Positions 1-5,759 of a stretch of 6,641 nucleotides of DNA are shown here, in pieces. The notes below the pieces were generated by a model, which worked only from the letters and a program-made list of their open reading frames with translations, was not told where the DNA came from and made no database searches. A program made the position numbers and the translations under genes. Positions within the stretch are counted from its first letter, which is position 1, and each line of letters begins with the position of its first letter. Source of the stretch: Methylomonas sp. (GTDB lineage Bacteria; Pseudomonadota; Gammaproteobacteria; Methylococcales; Methylomonadaceae); assembly GCA_028688235.1 (NCBI GenBank), contig JAQTYP010000068.1:4648-11288 (forward strand), given 5' to 3'.

Positions 1-1216
1 CCGCACACGTCTGCTGGGCCAGATATTTGGCCAGCTCTTCGCGCACCATTTGCGAGTCGGTTTCCCGGTAACGGCGTTCCATGTTGGGGATGATGCCTTC
101 GAAGGGATTGTGGCTGGTTCTCGCTTTGCCGTCGCCCATTTGTAAGCGAAAGCTGATGGATTCGTCGCCGCTACCGTATAAGATCACGGCTTGTACGTCC
201 TTAGGGATATGCGAAAACGGCGCTTCGGGGTCGAAGCCGTAATGCGCCGCCAGTGCGCAAACGATTTGGTAATAATAGGCGTTGCGCCGGTCCCAGCCGC
301 GCACCGCGCCGCCGGCCAGACTGATTTCGGGATTGTGCACGACCAGTTGCGGATCGAAATGCTGGCGCACGCCGAGCCCGTCGCAACTGGGGCAGGCACC
401 TTTAGGGTTGTTGAACGAGAAAATGCGCGGTTCCAGTTCGCTCAAGCTATAGCCGCAATGCGGGCAGGCGTAACGCTCCGAAAACAACAGTTGTGATCCG
501 GTTTCCATCGAAGCGGCGATCGCCAAGCCTTCCGACAGGCGTAATGCGGTTTCGAAGGATTCTGCCAAACGTAACGCCAGATCGTCGCGTATCTTGAAGC
601 GGTCGACGATGACTTCTATCGTATGTTTTTTCTTTAAGTCCAGGGTAGGGGGCTCGTCCAGTTCGTAGACTTCGCCGTCGATGCGGGCGCGTAAAAAGCC
701 TTGGGCTTTCAGGTCTTCCAGCAGTAATACGTGTTCGCCTTTACGGTCATTGACTACGGGGGCCAGCAGCATCCAGCGTTCGCCTTCGGGTTGAGCCAGC
801 ACTTGGTCGACCATCTGGCTGACGGTTTGCGCCTCGAGCGATACGCCGTGCTCCGGGCAGCGCGGTATGCCGACTCTTGCGAACAATAATCGCAGATAGT
901 CGTAAATCTCGGTGATGGTGCCGACGGTCGAGCGCGGGTTATGCGAGGTGGATTTTTGCTCTATCGAAATCGCCGGGGACAGGCCTTCGATGTGATCTAC
1001 GTCCGGCTTTTCCATCATCGACAAGAATTGGCGGGCGTATGCCGACAAGGATTCGACGTAACGGCGCTGGCCTTCTGCGTAAATGGTGTCGAAGGCCAGC
1101 GACGATTTGCCGGAACCGGATAATCCGGTGATGACGATCAGTTTGTCCCTGGGCAGATCGATATCGATGTTTTTAAGGTTATGGGTGCGGGCGCCGCGTA
1201 TACTGATGGTGTCCAC
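1..1216 (-). CDS. uvrA: UvrA, excinuclease ABC subunit A (N-terminal part, cut by the window edge)
   Basis: UvrA is the DNA-damage-sensing ABC ATPase of nucleotide excision repair. It dimerises, loads UvrB at lesions and then leaves. The minus strand reads from a GTG at 1216 as (M)DTISIRGARTHNLKNID, matching the start of E. coli UvrA closely. Visible are Walker A GLSGSGKSS (residues 31-39, K37), the block SAYARQFLSMMEKPDVDHIE, the Q-loop/insertion region SIEQKSTSHNPRSTVGTITE, the UvrB-binding region (about 115-245), and the first zinc-binding pairs CPHC (251-254) and CPSC (275-278). The window ends after residue 405 of roughly 940, near REELAKYLAQQTCA, so the signature domains and second ATPase are outside. 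The GTG start is supported by AGGAA (complement of 1225-1229) 8 nt upstream and by exact N-terminal family alignment; I see no in-frame ATG just upstream. It is divergent from yajR. Identity is very secure. Confidence 0.97.
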   Translation of the reverse strand, partial: MDTISIRGARTHNLKNIDIDLPRDKLIVITGLSGSGKSSLAFDTIYAEGQRRYVESLSAYARQFLSMMEKPDVDHIEGLSPAISIEQKSTSHNPRSTVGTITEIYDYLRLLFARVGIPRCPEHGVSLEAQTVSQMVDQVLAQPEGERWMLLAPVVNDRKGEHVLLLEDLKAQGFLRARIDGEVYELDEPPTLDLKKKHTIEVIVDRFKIRDDLALRLAESFETALRLSEGLAIAASMETGSQLLFSERYACPHCGYSLSELEPRIFSFNNPKGACPSCDGLGVRQHFDPQLVVHNPEISLAGGAVRGWDRRNAYYYQIVCALAAHYGFDPEAPFSHIPKDVQAVILYGSGDESISFRLQMGDGKARTSHNPFEGIIPNMERRYRETDSQMVREELAKYLAQQTCA

Positions 1217-1292
1217 TGTCTGAATTCCTGCAGCTTGAAGAACCTGATACTATACGTGGCTTTCGTAATTCAAAGCAAAGGGGAGTTGAGTT
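1217..1292. promoter_or_regulatory. Divergent uvrA / yajR intergenic region with both ribosome binding sites
   Basis: This 76-bp spacer must hold signals for both divergent genes. The uvrA Shine-Dalgarno is AGGAA on the minus strand (complement of 1225-1229), and that of yajR is AGGGGAG at 1279-1285, 7 nt before the TTG start. A weak uvrA promoter can be drawn on the minus strand as TTGAAT, 15 nt, TAGTAT, around 1250-1273, but the spacing is short. No convincing yajR promoter is seen. E. coli uvrA is SOS-controlled, but no CTG-N10-CAG LexA box occurs here: the only CAG (1231) has no CTG at the right distance. The ribosome binding sites are firm; the promoter is tentative. Confidence 0.45.
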
Positions 1293-2678
1293 TTGACACA
1301 GGTTCAGGATGTTTCAGGTGTGATGACGCCCATGGAAAAACGGGCGACCGTGTCGCTGGCCGGTATCTATTCGCTCAGGATGCTAGGTTTGTTCATGCTA
1401 TTGCCGGTGTTGTCGTTGTTTACCGAGCAAATGCCGGGATCGACGCCGGTATTGGTCGGCTTGACGATGGGGATTTACGGGCTGACCCAGGCTGTTTTGC
1501 AAATTCCGTTCGGCTTGTTGTCCGATAGATTCGGACGCAAGGGCGTCATCGTCGTAGGCTTGCTGTTGTTCCTGGTCGGTAGCGTCGTGGCGGCATTAGC
1601 CAACGATATTTACGGCATCCTGATCGGCCGTGCATTGCAAGGTTGTGGGGCGGTATCCGCGGCGGTGATGGCCTTGCTGGCCGATTTGACCCAAGAGGTC
1701 AATCGCACCAAGGCCATGGCGACGATAGGTGCCAGCATAGGCGTATCGTTTGGGGTGGCGATGACGATAGGACCGCTGATCGCCCATCATTTCGGTATTT
1801 CCGGGATTTTCTGGCTCATCGCGATTTTGGCGGCTTTGGCGGTGCTGGTTATACTGTTCGTCGTACCGAATCCCGAGAAGTTCATGGTACATCGGGACGC
1901 AGAATACATACCGTCCGAATTAAGTTCCGTCATCAAAAATGCCGATCTGCTCAGGTTGAATTACGGCATTTTTGCTTTGCATTTGATACTGATGGCCAGT
2001 TTCGTCGTCGTTCCTCTGTTGATGCGAGATGCCGGTTTGGGCGGTGGTAGTCATTGGCAAGTTTATCTGCCGGTGCTGGTGACGTCGATGGCTGCGATTA
2101 TTCCGTTCGTGATTATTGCCGAGAAAAAGCGGAAGATGAAACCGGTCTTTATCGGTGCGATTGCAACACTGATCGTTTCCAATTTGGGTTTTGTGCTGCT
2201 GCATGACTATTTGATCGGCTTGATCGTTTGCTTGTGGGTGTTTTTTGCCGGCTTCAATTTGTTGGAGGCGACACTGCCGTCTTTGATTTCCAAGACGGCG
2301 CCGGGCGATTTGAAAGGCACCGCGATGGGCATTTATTCCAGTTCGCAGTTCATCGGCGCATTTCTGGGTGGAACCAGCGGCGGTTGGTTATACGGTCAAT
2401 TCGGCGCGACTTCGGTATTCGTGTTTTCGGCGGCCGTTGCCGTTAGTTGGGCGCTGGTTGCGTTGTTCATGTCGACGCCGCGTTATCTGGCGAATCTTTT
2501 GTTGTCGTTGCAGGCCGTCAAGCCGGAGCGCGGTGCCGAATTTTCCAAGGCCTTGTTGGCGATCAAGGGCGTAGAAGAAGTCAGGCTGCATTTCGAAGAG
2601 AACACGGCCTACCTGAAAGTCGACAGTCAGGTGCTGGACAAAAACGAATTGAATATTTTTTTAAAGCAATGGCGATGA
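1293..2678 (+). CDS. yajR: YajR-type MFS transporter with C-terminal YAM domain
   Basis: This is a proton-driven inner-membrane transporter of the major facilitator superfamily (drug:H+ antiporter group); the physiological substrate of YajR is not established. The 461 residues align with E. coli YajR along their length: MTPMEKRATVSLAG near the start, RMLGLFMLLPVL (TM1), motif A GLLSDRFGRKG (74-84), RALQGCGA (113-120), DLTQEVNRTKAMA (131-143), a glycine-rich motif C-like stretch (about 146-164), FNLLEATLPSLISK (321-334) and KGTAMGIYSSSQF (341-353). About twelve hydrophobic segments end near residue 395. A soluble tail (about 402-461, ending KVDSQVLDKNELNIFLKQWR) matches the ferredoxin-like YAM domain that marks YajR. 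The start is TTG, chosen because AGGGGAG lies 7 nt upstream; ATG codons at residues 11 and 14 have weaker sites. It lies 36 bp before ssb on the same strand and is possibly co-transcribed. Family assignment is strong. Confidence 0.92.
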   Translation: MTQVQDVSGVMTPMEKRATVSLAGIYSLRMLGLFMLLPVLSLFTEQMPGSTPVLVGLTMGIYGLTQAVLQIPFGLLSDRFGRKGVIVVGLLLFLVGSVVAALANDIYGILIGRALQGCGAVSAAVMALLADLTQEVNRTKAMATIGASIGVSFGVAMTIGPLIAHHFGISGIFWLIAILAALAVLVILFVVPNPEKFMVHRDAEYIPSELSSVIKNADLLRLNYGIFALHLILMASFVVVPLLMRDAGLGGGSHWQVYLPVLVTSMAAIIPFVIIAEKKRKMKPVFIGAIATLIVSNLGFVLLHDYLIGLIVCLWVFFAGFNLLEATLPSLISKTAPGDLKGTAMGIYSSSQFIGAFLGGTSGGWLYGQFGATSVFVFSAAVAVSWALVALFMSTPRYLANLLLSLQAVKPERGAEFSKALLAIKGVEEVRLHFEENTAYLKVDSQVLDKNELNIFLKQWR

Positions 2679-2685
2679 GCCATTG
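2667..2685 (+). other. Hairpin over the yajR stop codon, upstream of ssb
   Basis: CAATGGC (2667-2673) and GCCATTG (2679-2685) form a perfect 7-bp stem around the 5-nt loop gatga, which contains the yajR TGA stop (2676-2678). A G-T pair and an A-T pair can extend it outward by two. It sits 19 nt before the ssb Shine-Dalgarno (GGGAG, 2704-2708). The downstream sequence is only moderately T-rich, so it is not a clear intrinsic terminator. It could protect or process the mRNA 5' of ssb, or partly attenuate read-through. The pairing is seen directly; the role is inferred. Confidence 0.5.
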
Positions 2686-2714
2686 TTAGCTAAGTTTGTT
2701 ATAGGGAGACCATT

Positions 2715-3182
2715 ATGTTGAATAAAGTCATGCTGATCGGCCGTTTAGGGGCCGATCCGGAAGTTCGCTTCATGCCTAGCGGCGATCAGATTGCCACTAT
2801 CCGGCTAGCCACCACGCGTCGTTGGCGCGATCGCAATACCAACGAGCGCAAAGAAGAAACCGAATGGCATAGGGTGGTGTTTTTCAGCGGTTTGGCGAAG
2901 ATCGTCGGCGAATACCTGAAAAAAGGCAGCCAGGTCTATGTCGAAGGCCGAATCCGCACCCAAAAATGGCAGGGTCAGGACGGCCAGGATAGATATACCA
3001 CCGAAATCGTCGCCGAAGGCATGAATATGCTGGATAGCCGCAGCGGCGGTACGGCAAATTATTCCGATAATACGCCGCCTGCCAGCAGTTACGACAATCG
3101 TCCGTCCGCACCATCCGCACCATCCGCACCGCAATCGGCGCCGGCAGCTTATGACGACTTCGACGACGACATTCCTTTCTAG
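2715..3182 (+). CDS. ssb: Single-stranded DNA-binding protein SSB
   Basis: SSB coats single-stranded DNA during replication, recombination and repair, and recruits partner enzymes through its acidic C-terminal tip. The 155-residue protein begins MLNKVMLIGRLGADPEVR, the standard OB-fold entry, and contains TEWHRVVFF, EYLKKGSQVYVEGRIRT and QDRYTTEIVAEGMNML. Aromatic DNA-stacking positions equivalent to E. coli W40, W54, F60 and W88 are W37, W51, F57 and W85. Residues about 110-146 are a disordered linker rich in Ser, Ala and Pro, and the protein ends DDFDDDIPF, the interaction tip. It is somewhat shorter than the E. coli form (178 aa) because of the linker. The ATG has GGGAG 6 nt upstream. It follows yajR by 36 bp. 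E. coli has ssb directly divergent from uvrA; here yajR stands between them. Identity is very secure. Confidence 0.97.
   Translation: MLNKVMLIGRLGADPEVRFMPSGDQIATIRLATTRRWRDRNTNERKEETEWHRVVFFSGLAKIVGEYLKKGSQVYVEGRIRTQKWQGQDGQDRYTTEIVAEGMNMLDSRSGGTANYSDNTPPASSYDNRPSAPSAPSAPQSAPAAYDDFDDDIPF
3105..3130 (+). repeat. 9-bp tandem repeat in the ssb linker
   Basis: The unit tccgcacca is repeated in tandem at 3105-3113 and 3114-3122, with a third copy at 3123-3130 that diverges at its last base. Each unit encodes Ser-Ala-Pro (residues 131-139 of SSB). Because the unit is a multiple of three, copy-number change would lengthen or shorten the disordered linker without breaking the frame or the acidic tip. 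Confidence 0.85.
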
Positions 3183-3216
3183 GTTCAACCAAAAGTGATT
3201 TTGTAGGGAATAGAAT

Positions 3217-3283
3217 AATTAACCCCCCTGGTTTACACCTGATCCGGCTTATAGCTTGATTGGGTGGGAATTAGGTTTTTTTT
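3217..3283 (+). terminator. Possible terminator after ssb
   Basis: AATT (3217-3220) and CCCCCC (3223-3228) can pair with GGG-T-GGG (3262-3268) and AATT (3269-3272), allowing an AA bulge and a T bulge. AGG follows, then eight T residues (3276-3283). The T-tract fits an intrinsic terminator about 35 bp after ssb, but the loop of about 33 nt is large and the stem is interrupted. Tentative. Confidence 0.35.
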
Positions 3284-3375
3284 GTATGGCAAAAAGCTGA
3301 ATAAGGATATGGATAACGTCCCTATTTCAGGGTACAAGAATTTCCCCGTTCGTCTTTATGCCCTTTGGGTACTGA

Positions 3376-3411
3376 GCCATTCATAGTTCGACTTTGCTCA
3401 CCACGAACGGC
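3376..3411. repeat. Degenerate palindromic dispersed repeat (TTCGAC...GCTCA...CCACGAACGG type)
   Basis: gccattcatag (3376-3386) faces ccacgaacggc (3401-3411) across the loop ttcgactttgctca. Eight of eleven positions pair. The three misfits are A-C on the plus strand and would be G-U pairs in RNA copied from the other strand, so the minus-strand transcript folds better. From memory, intergenic elements of the form TTCGAC-N-GCTCA followed by CACGAACGG are scattered in many environmental bacterial genomes. The structure is visible; the family link is from memory. Confidence 0.5.
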
Positions 3412-3594
3412 TTAACCTATGACTGTCACGGCTTAAGTCGGAAGCCTTATTTTTTGCGGAATCCTAAACCATTATCTTCAATTGATCGGGCCAACGATTA
3501 CAGAAGGGAGAGATAAACTAAGCATCTCAATAGTGCTCGGTAATGTATAAAGCGAGCCCTGCTCGTAATAACGTATTAAAAAAGGAATAATAGA

Positions 3595-4521
3595 ATGACC
3601 AGCACCCAACAACGCGCTGCGCTGCAACGCCAAATCTGGCAAATTGCGAACGAAGTACGAGGCGCGGTGGACGGTTGGGATTTCAAACAGTACGTGCTTG
3701 GCACCTTGTTCTATCGCTTTATCAGCGAAAACTTTGCCAGCTACATCGAAGGCGGGGAGGACAGCATCCATTATGCTGAGCTGCCGGACGATGTCATCAC
3801 CCCGGCAATCAAGGACGATGCCGTCAAAACTAAGGGTTACTTCATTTACCCCAGCCAGTTGTTCGTCAACATCGCCAAAGGCGCGAATAGCAACGACAGC
3901 CTGAATACCGATCTCGCAAAAATCTTTTTCGCCATCGAAAGCTCGGCCAACGGCTACCCCTCCGAGCGCGATATTAAAGGCCTGTTTGCCGATTTTGATA
4001 CCACCAGCAACCGTCTCGGCAACACCGTGGCCGACAAAAACACCCGTCTGGCGGCCGTGCTCAAAGGCGTGGCCGGGCTGGAGTTTGGCCAGGATATCAA
4101 CGGGTTTGACGCCAGCCATATCGACCTGTTTGGCGATGCTTACGAATTCCTCATCTCCAACTACGCCGCCAACGCCGGTAAATCCGGCGGCGAGTTTTTC
4201 ACCCCGCAACACGTGTCCAAGCTGATTGCGATGCTGGCCATGCACAAGCAAACCAGCGTCAACAAGATTTACGACCCAGCTTGTGGCTCCGGCTCGCTGC
4301 TGTTGCAAGCCAAAAAGCACTTTGACGCGCATATCATCGAAGACGGTTTTTTTGGCCAGGAAATCAACCACACCACCTTCAATCTGGCGCGGATGAACAT
4401 GTTCTTGCACAACATCAACTACGACAAGTTCAACATCCAGCTCGGCAACACCCTGATCGACCCGCATTTTGGCGACGACAAGCCCTTCGATGCCATCGTG
4501 GCGGAGATTGAGGGTATTTAA
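3595..4521 (+). CDS. hsdM: HsdM, type I R-M adenine methyltransferase subunit, internally deleted and lacking NPPY
   Basis: HsdM is the N6-adenine methyltransferase subunit of the type I complex (HsdM2S1, with HsdR for cleavage). Residues 1 to about 150 are the HsdM N-terminal helical domain (QIWQIANEVRGAVDGWDFKQ, LGTLFYRFISENF). From about 165 comes the N6-methylase fold: GDAYEFLIS, GEFFTPQHVSKLI (199-211), SAM-binding motif I DPACGSGSL (227-235), FGQEINHTTFNLARMNM (from 253) and LGNTLIDPHF. The protein then reads FDAIV, where SNPPY with the catalytic motif is expected, but continues AEIEGI and stops at 308 residues; relatives have roughly 500. DAIVAEIEG resembles the usual end of this subfamily, so the middle-to-late region appears deleted in frame. 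The ATG start has AAAGGA 8 nt upstream. The stop overlaps the next gene as TAATG. It probably still folds in part but should be catalytically dead, unless the gap is an assembly error. Confidence 0.88.
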   Translation: MTSTQQRAALQRQIWQIANEVRGAVDGWDFKQYVLGTLFYRFISENFASYIEGGEDSIHYAELPDDVITPAIKDDAVKTKGYFIYPSQLFVNIAKGANSNDSLNTDLAKIFFAIESSANGYPSERDIKGLFADFDTTSNRLGNTVADKNTRLAAVLKGVAGLEFGQDINGFDASHIDLFGDAYEFLISNYAANAGKSGGEFFTPQHVSKLIAMLAMHKQTSVNKIYDPACGSGSLLLQAKKHFDAHIIEDGFFGQEINHTTFNLARMNMFLHNINYDKFNIQLGNTLIDPHFGDDKPFDAIVAEIEGI

Positions 4522-4551
4522 TGGAACCACAGAACACACAAAACACGCAGA
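4521..4551 (+). repeat. Copy 1 of the CCAC[A/G]GAACACAC repeat (left arm only)
   Basis: The 19-nt string atggaaccacagaacacac at 4521-4539 recurs exactly at 5656-5674, and a near copy begins at 4922. The copy continues as aaaacacgcag. Only the left arm of the palindrome is present here; no right arm follows before the gene body. It forms the first codons of the GxxExxY gene, giving the odd Gln/Asn/Thr-rich start EPQNTQNTQKE. Confidence 0.75.
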
Positions 4552-4925
4552 AAGAATTTTTATATAAAAATGAAAGCTATTTGATTCGCGGTGCAGTATT
4601 TGAAGTCTACCGGGAGATGGGTTGTGGTTTTCTGGAGGCGGTTTATCAGGAGTGCTTGGAGAAAGAGCTTCATAAACAGAAAATTCCTTTTATTTCACAG
4701 CCAGAGATTGAGTTGTTTTATAAGCAGGAAAAGCTGCGACAAATCTACAAACCTGACTTAATTTGCTACGACAAAATTATTGTTGAGCTAAAAGCGGTAA
4801 AAGAAATTTGTGACGAGCATCGAGCCCAGTTGCATAACTACTTGAAAGCAACGAAGCTCGAACTTGGATTCATCGTGAACTTCGGGCATTACCCGAAAGC
4901 AACCATCGAACGAATTGTTAGATGA
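4521..4925 (+). CDS. GxxExxY family protein (PD-(D/E)XK nuclease-like fold)
   Basis: This 134-residue protein is named for its motif GFLEAVY (36-42, with G36, E39, Y42). It also carries KPDLI (D79) and VELKAV (E89, K91), spaced like the D...ExK metal-binding core of PD-(D/E)XK nucleases, then HRAQLHNYLKAT (from 100) and LGFIVNFG (115-122). This family is widespread, often near repeats, and has no established cellular role; nuclease activity is suggested only by the fold. The ATG overlaps the hsdM stop (TAATG) with GAGGG 7 nt upstream, allowing translational coupling. Residues 2-12 are encoded by the left arm of a dispersed repeat, so the true functional N-terminus may begin near EFLYKNESYLIRGA. 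It is visibly more AT-rich than hsdM before it, which fits independent acquisition. It lies between hsdM and fic, splitting the usual hsdM-hsdS pair. Confidence 0.85.
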   Translation: MEPQNTQNTQKEFLYKNESYLIRGAVFEVYREMGCGFLEAVYQECLEKELHKQKIPFISQPEIELFYKQEKLRQIYKPDLICYDKIIVELKAVKEICDEHRAQLHNYLKATKLELGFIVNFGHYPKATIERIVR

Positions 4926-5015
4926 ACCACGGAACACACAGAATACACAGAAAAACGCTTATTTTGTCTTTTCTGTGTGTTCTGTGTGTTCTGTGTGTTC
5001 TGTGTATTCCGTGGT
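4926..5015. repeat. Copy 2 of the repeat family: long imperfect palindrome with an expanded 9-bp tandem arm
   Basis: The left arm starts accacgg (4926-4932) and runs as cacacagaa-type units to about 4954. The right arm is tctgtgtgt at 4972-4980, 4981-4989 and 4990-4998, plus tctgtgtat at 4999-5007, closing with tccgtggt (5008-5015). The right arm has four 9-bp units against about two on the left, so it has grown by tandem duplication. The transcript would form a strong hairpin between the GxxExxY stop and the fic ribosome binding site (AAGGTGA, 5025-5031), which may lower read-through or isolate fic translation. Confidence 0.85.
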
Positions 5016-5034
5016 AAATAAAAAAAGGTGACAG

Positions 5035-5640
5035 ATGATTCTCGAAAACAAATTAAACATCACCGATCAAATCGAGTTAGCCAAAGCAGAAGAAAAAATC
5101 AGCAAACAAAAAGCCAAGCAGTTGTTCGACTCTGGCGATATTAATAAGGTTGAGGTGGGCAAATTTTCTGGGCTTGCCTTTATCCACGCCTATTTGTTTG
5201 AAGATATTTACCCCTTTGCCGGCAAAATCCGCGACGTGAATATCGCCAAAAATGATTTTCGGTTTGCGCCGGTGATGTATTTAGAGCCATCACTCAAGCA
5301 CATTGATGCCATGCCGCAAGGCAACTTCGACGAAATCATCGAAAAATATGTCGAGATGAATATTGCCCACCCGTTTCGGGAAGGCAACGGCCGCGCCACG
5401 CGAATCTGGCTGGATCTGATGCTGAAAAAAGAAATCCACCAAGTGGTGGATTGGAACCAGGTGGATAAAGACGAATATCTGTCTGCCATGCAGCGCAGTG
5501 TCGTGAAAGACATTGAAATCAAAGTATTACTCAAACAAGCCTTAACCGACCAAATTGATGATCGCGCCTTGTTTATGAAAGGGATTGATGTCAGCTATTA
5601 CTACGAAGGCTATAGCGAATTCAAAACCGAGGAGTTGTAA
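5035..5640 (+). CDS. fic: Class III Fic protein (self-inhibited AMP transferase) in the R-M operon
   Basis: Fic enzymes transfer AMP from ATP to hydroxyl side chains of target proteins. The 201-residue protein has the complete active-site loop HPFREGNGR (112-120; H112 catalytic base, the acidic residue E116, and GNGR for phosphate binding) and the flap region FRFAPVMYLEPS upstream. Near the C-terminus SYYYEG (187-192) fits the [S/T]xxxE[G/N] inhibitory helix of class III Fic proteins, with E191 as the blocking glutamate. The arrangement and the flanking YYYEGY resemble Neisseria meningitidis NmFic, in which oligomer state controls inhibition and the enzyme AMPylates itself and DNA gyrase subunit B. 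Being self-inhibited, it needs no separate antitoxin, and none is seen. The ATG follows AAGGTGA. Fic genes within type I R-M loci are known, but the reason is not. The class call is firm; the target is inferred only by analogy. Confidence 0.93.
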   Translation: MILENKLNITDQIELAKAEEKISKQKAKQLFDSGDINKVEVGKFSGLAFIHAYLFEDIYPFAGKIRDVNIAKNDFRFAPVMYLEPSLKHIDAMPQGNFDEIIEKYVEMNIAHPFREGNGRATRIWLDLMLKKEIHQVVDWNQVDKDEYLSAMQRSVVKDIEIKVLLKQALTDQIDDRALFMKGIDVSYYYEGYSEFKTEEL

Positions 5641-5660
5641 GTGAGCAATATGAGGATGGA

Positions 5661-5738
5661 ACCACAGAACACACGGAAAACACGGAAGATGAATATTAAT
5701 AACAAAACGCCTTCTGTGTTTTCTGTGTGTTCCGTGGT
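5661..5738. repeat. Copy 3 of the repeat family: 28-bp-arm palindrome before hsdS
   Basis: Left arm 5661-5688 (accacagaacacacgg...) and right arm 5711-5738 (...tgtgttccgtggt) match at 25 of 28 positions across a 22-nt AT-rich loop. Two of the three misfits are G-U compatible in the plus-strand RNA. It directly precedes the hsdS ribosome binding site AGGAGA (5747-5752), leaving that site unpaired. With the upstream atgga it shares 19 exact bases with copy 1. It probably limits fic-to-hsdS read-through or stabilises the hsdS mRNA 5' end. Confidence 0.85.
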
Positions 5739-5759
5739 TATAAAAAAGGAGAATACAGC

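Larger units (their letters stand above)
3183..3594. other. Non-coding junction between ssb and the R-M island
   Basis: This is a 412-bp stretch without a credible gene on either strand. It contains a possible terminator (3217-3283), a small CCCT/AGGG hairpin (3320-3323 with 3329-3332), a degenerate palindromic repeat (3376-3411), a direct repeat acggcttaa (3407-3415 and 3428-3436), and the hsdM leader with AAAGGA at 3581-3586. A perfect inverted pair ccgttcgt/acgaacgg (3346-3353 and 3403-3410) brackets the palindrome region. No tRNA, attachment site or integrase remnant is recognisable, so how the R-M island arrived next to ssb is not shown. A weak TATAAA-like -10 (about 3546) has no matching -35. 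Confidence 0.6.

Noticed and set aside
191..496. Plus-strand frame of 101 codons opposite uvrA
   Set aside because: It is a shadow of the uvrA reading frame, which shows zinc-finger and other family motifs on the minus strand.
1222..1233. gaattcctgcag, identical to a common cloning-vector polylinker (EcoRI-PstI)
   Set aside because: The match is only 12 bp, with no vector sequence either side, and it contains the natural uvrA Shine-Dalgarno. Coincidence.
2805..3192. Minus-strand frames opposite ssb
   Set aside because: They are shadows caused by ssb codon use, with no ribosome binding site or family motif.
3183..3594. Possible tRNA or phage attachment site at the island boundary
   Set aside because: No cloverleaf, no T-arm consensus, no integrase and no matching direct repeat at the other side within the window.
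3478..4539. Long open frame of 353 codons on the minus strand opposite hsdM
   Set aside because: It is an antisense shadow of hsdM. It has no recognisable family motifs, and the plus strand carries clear HsdM motifs over the same span.
4926..5015. Possible CRISPR array because of regularly repeated short units
   Set aside because: The units are 9 bp with no spacers and belong to an imperfect palindrome, not repeat-spacer units. No cas gene is nearby.
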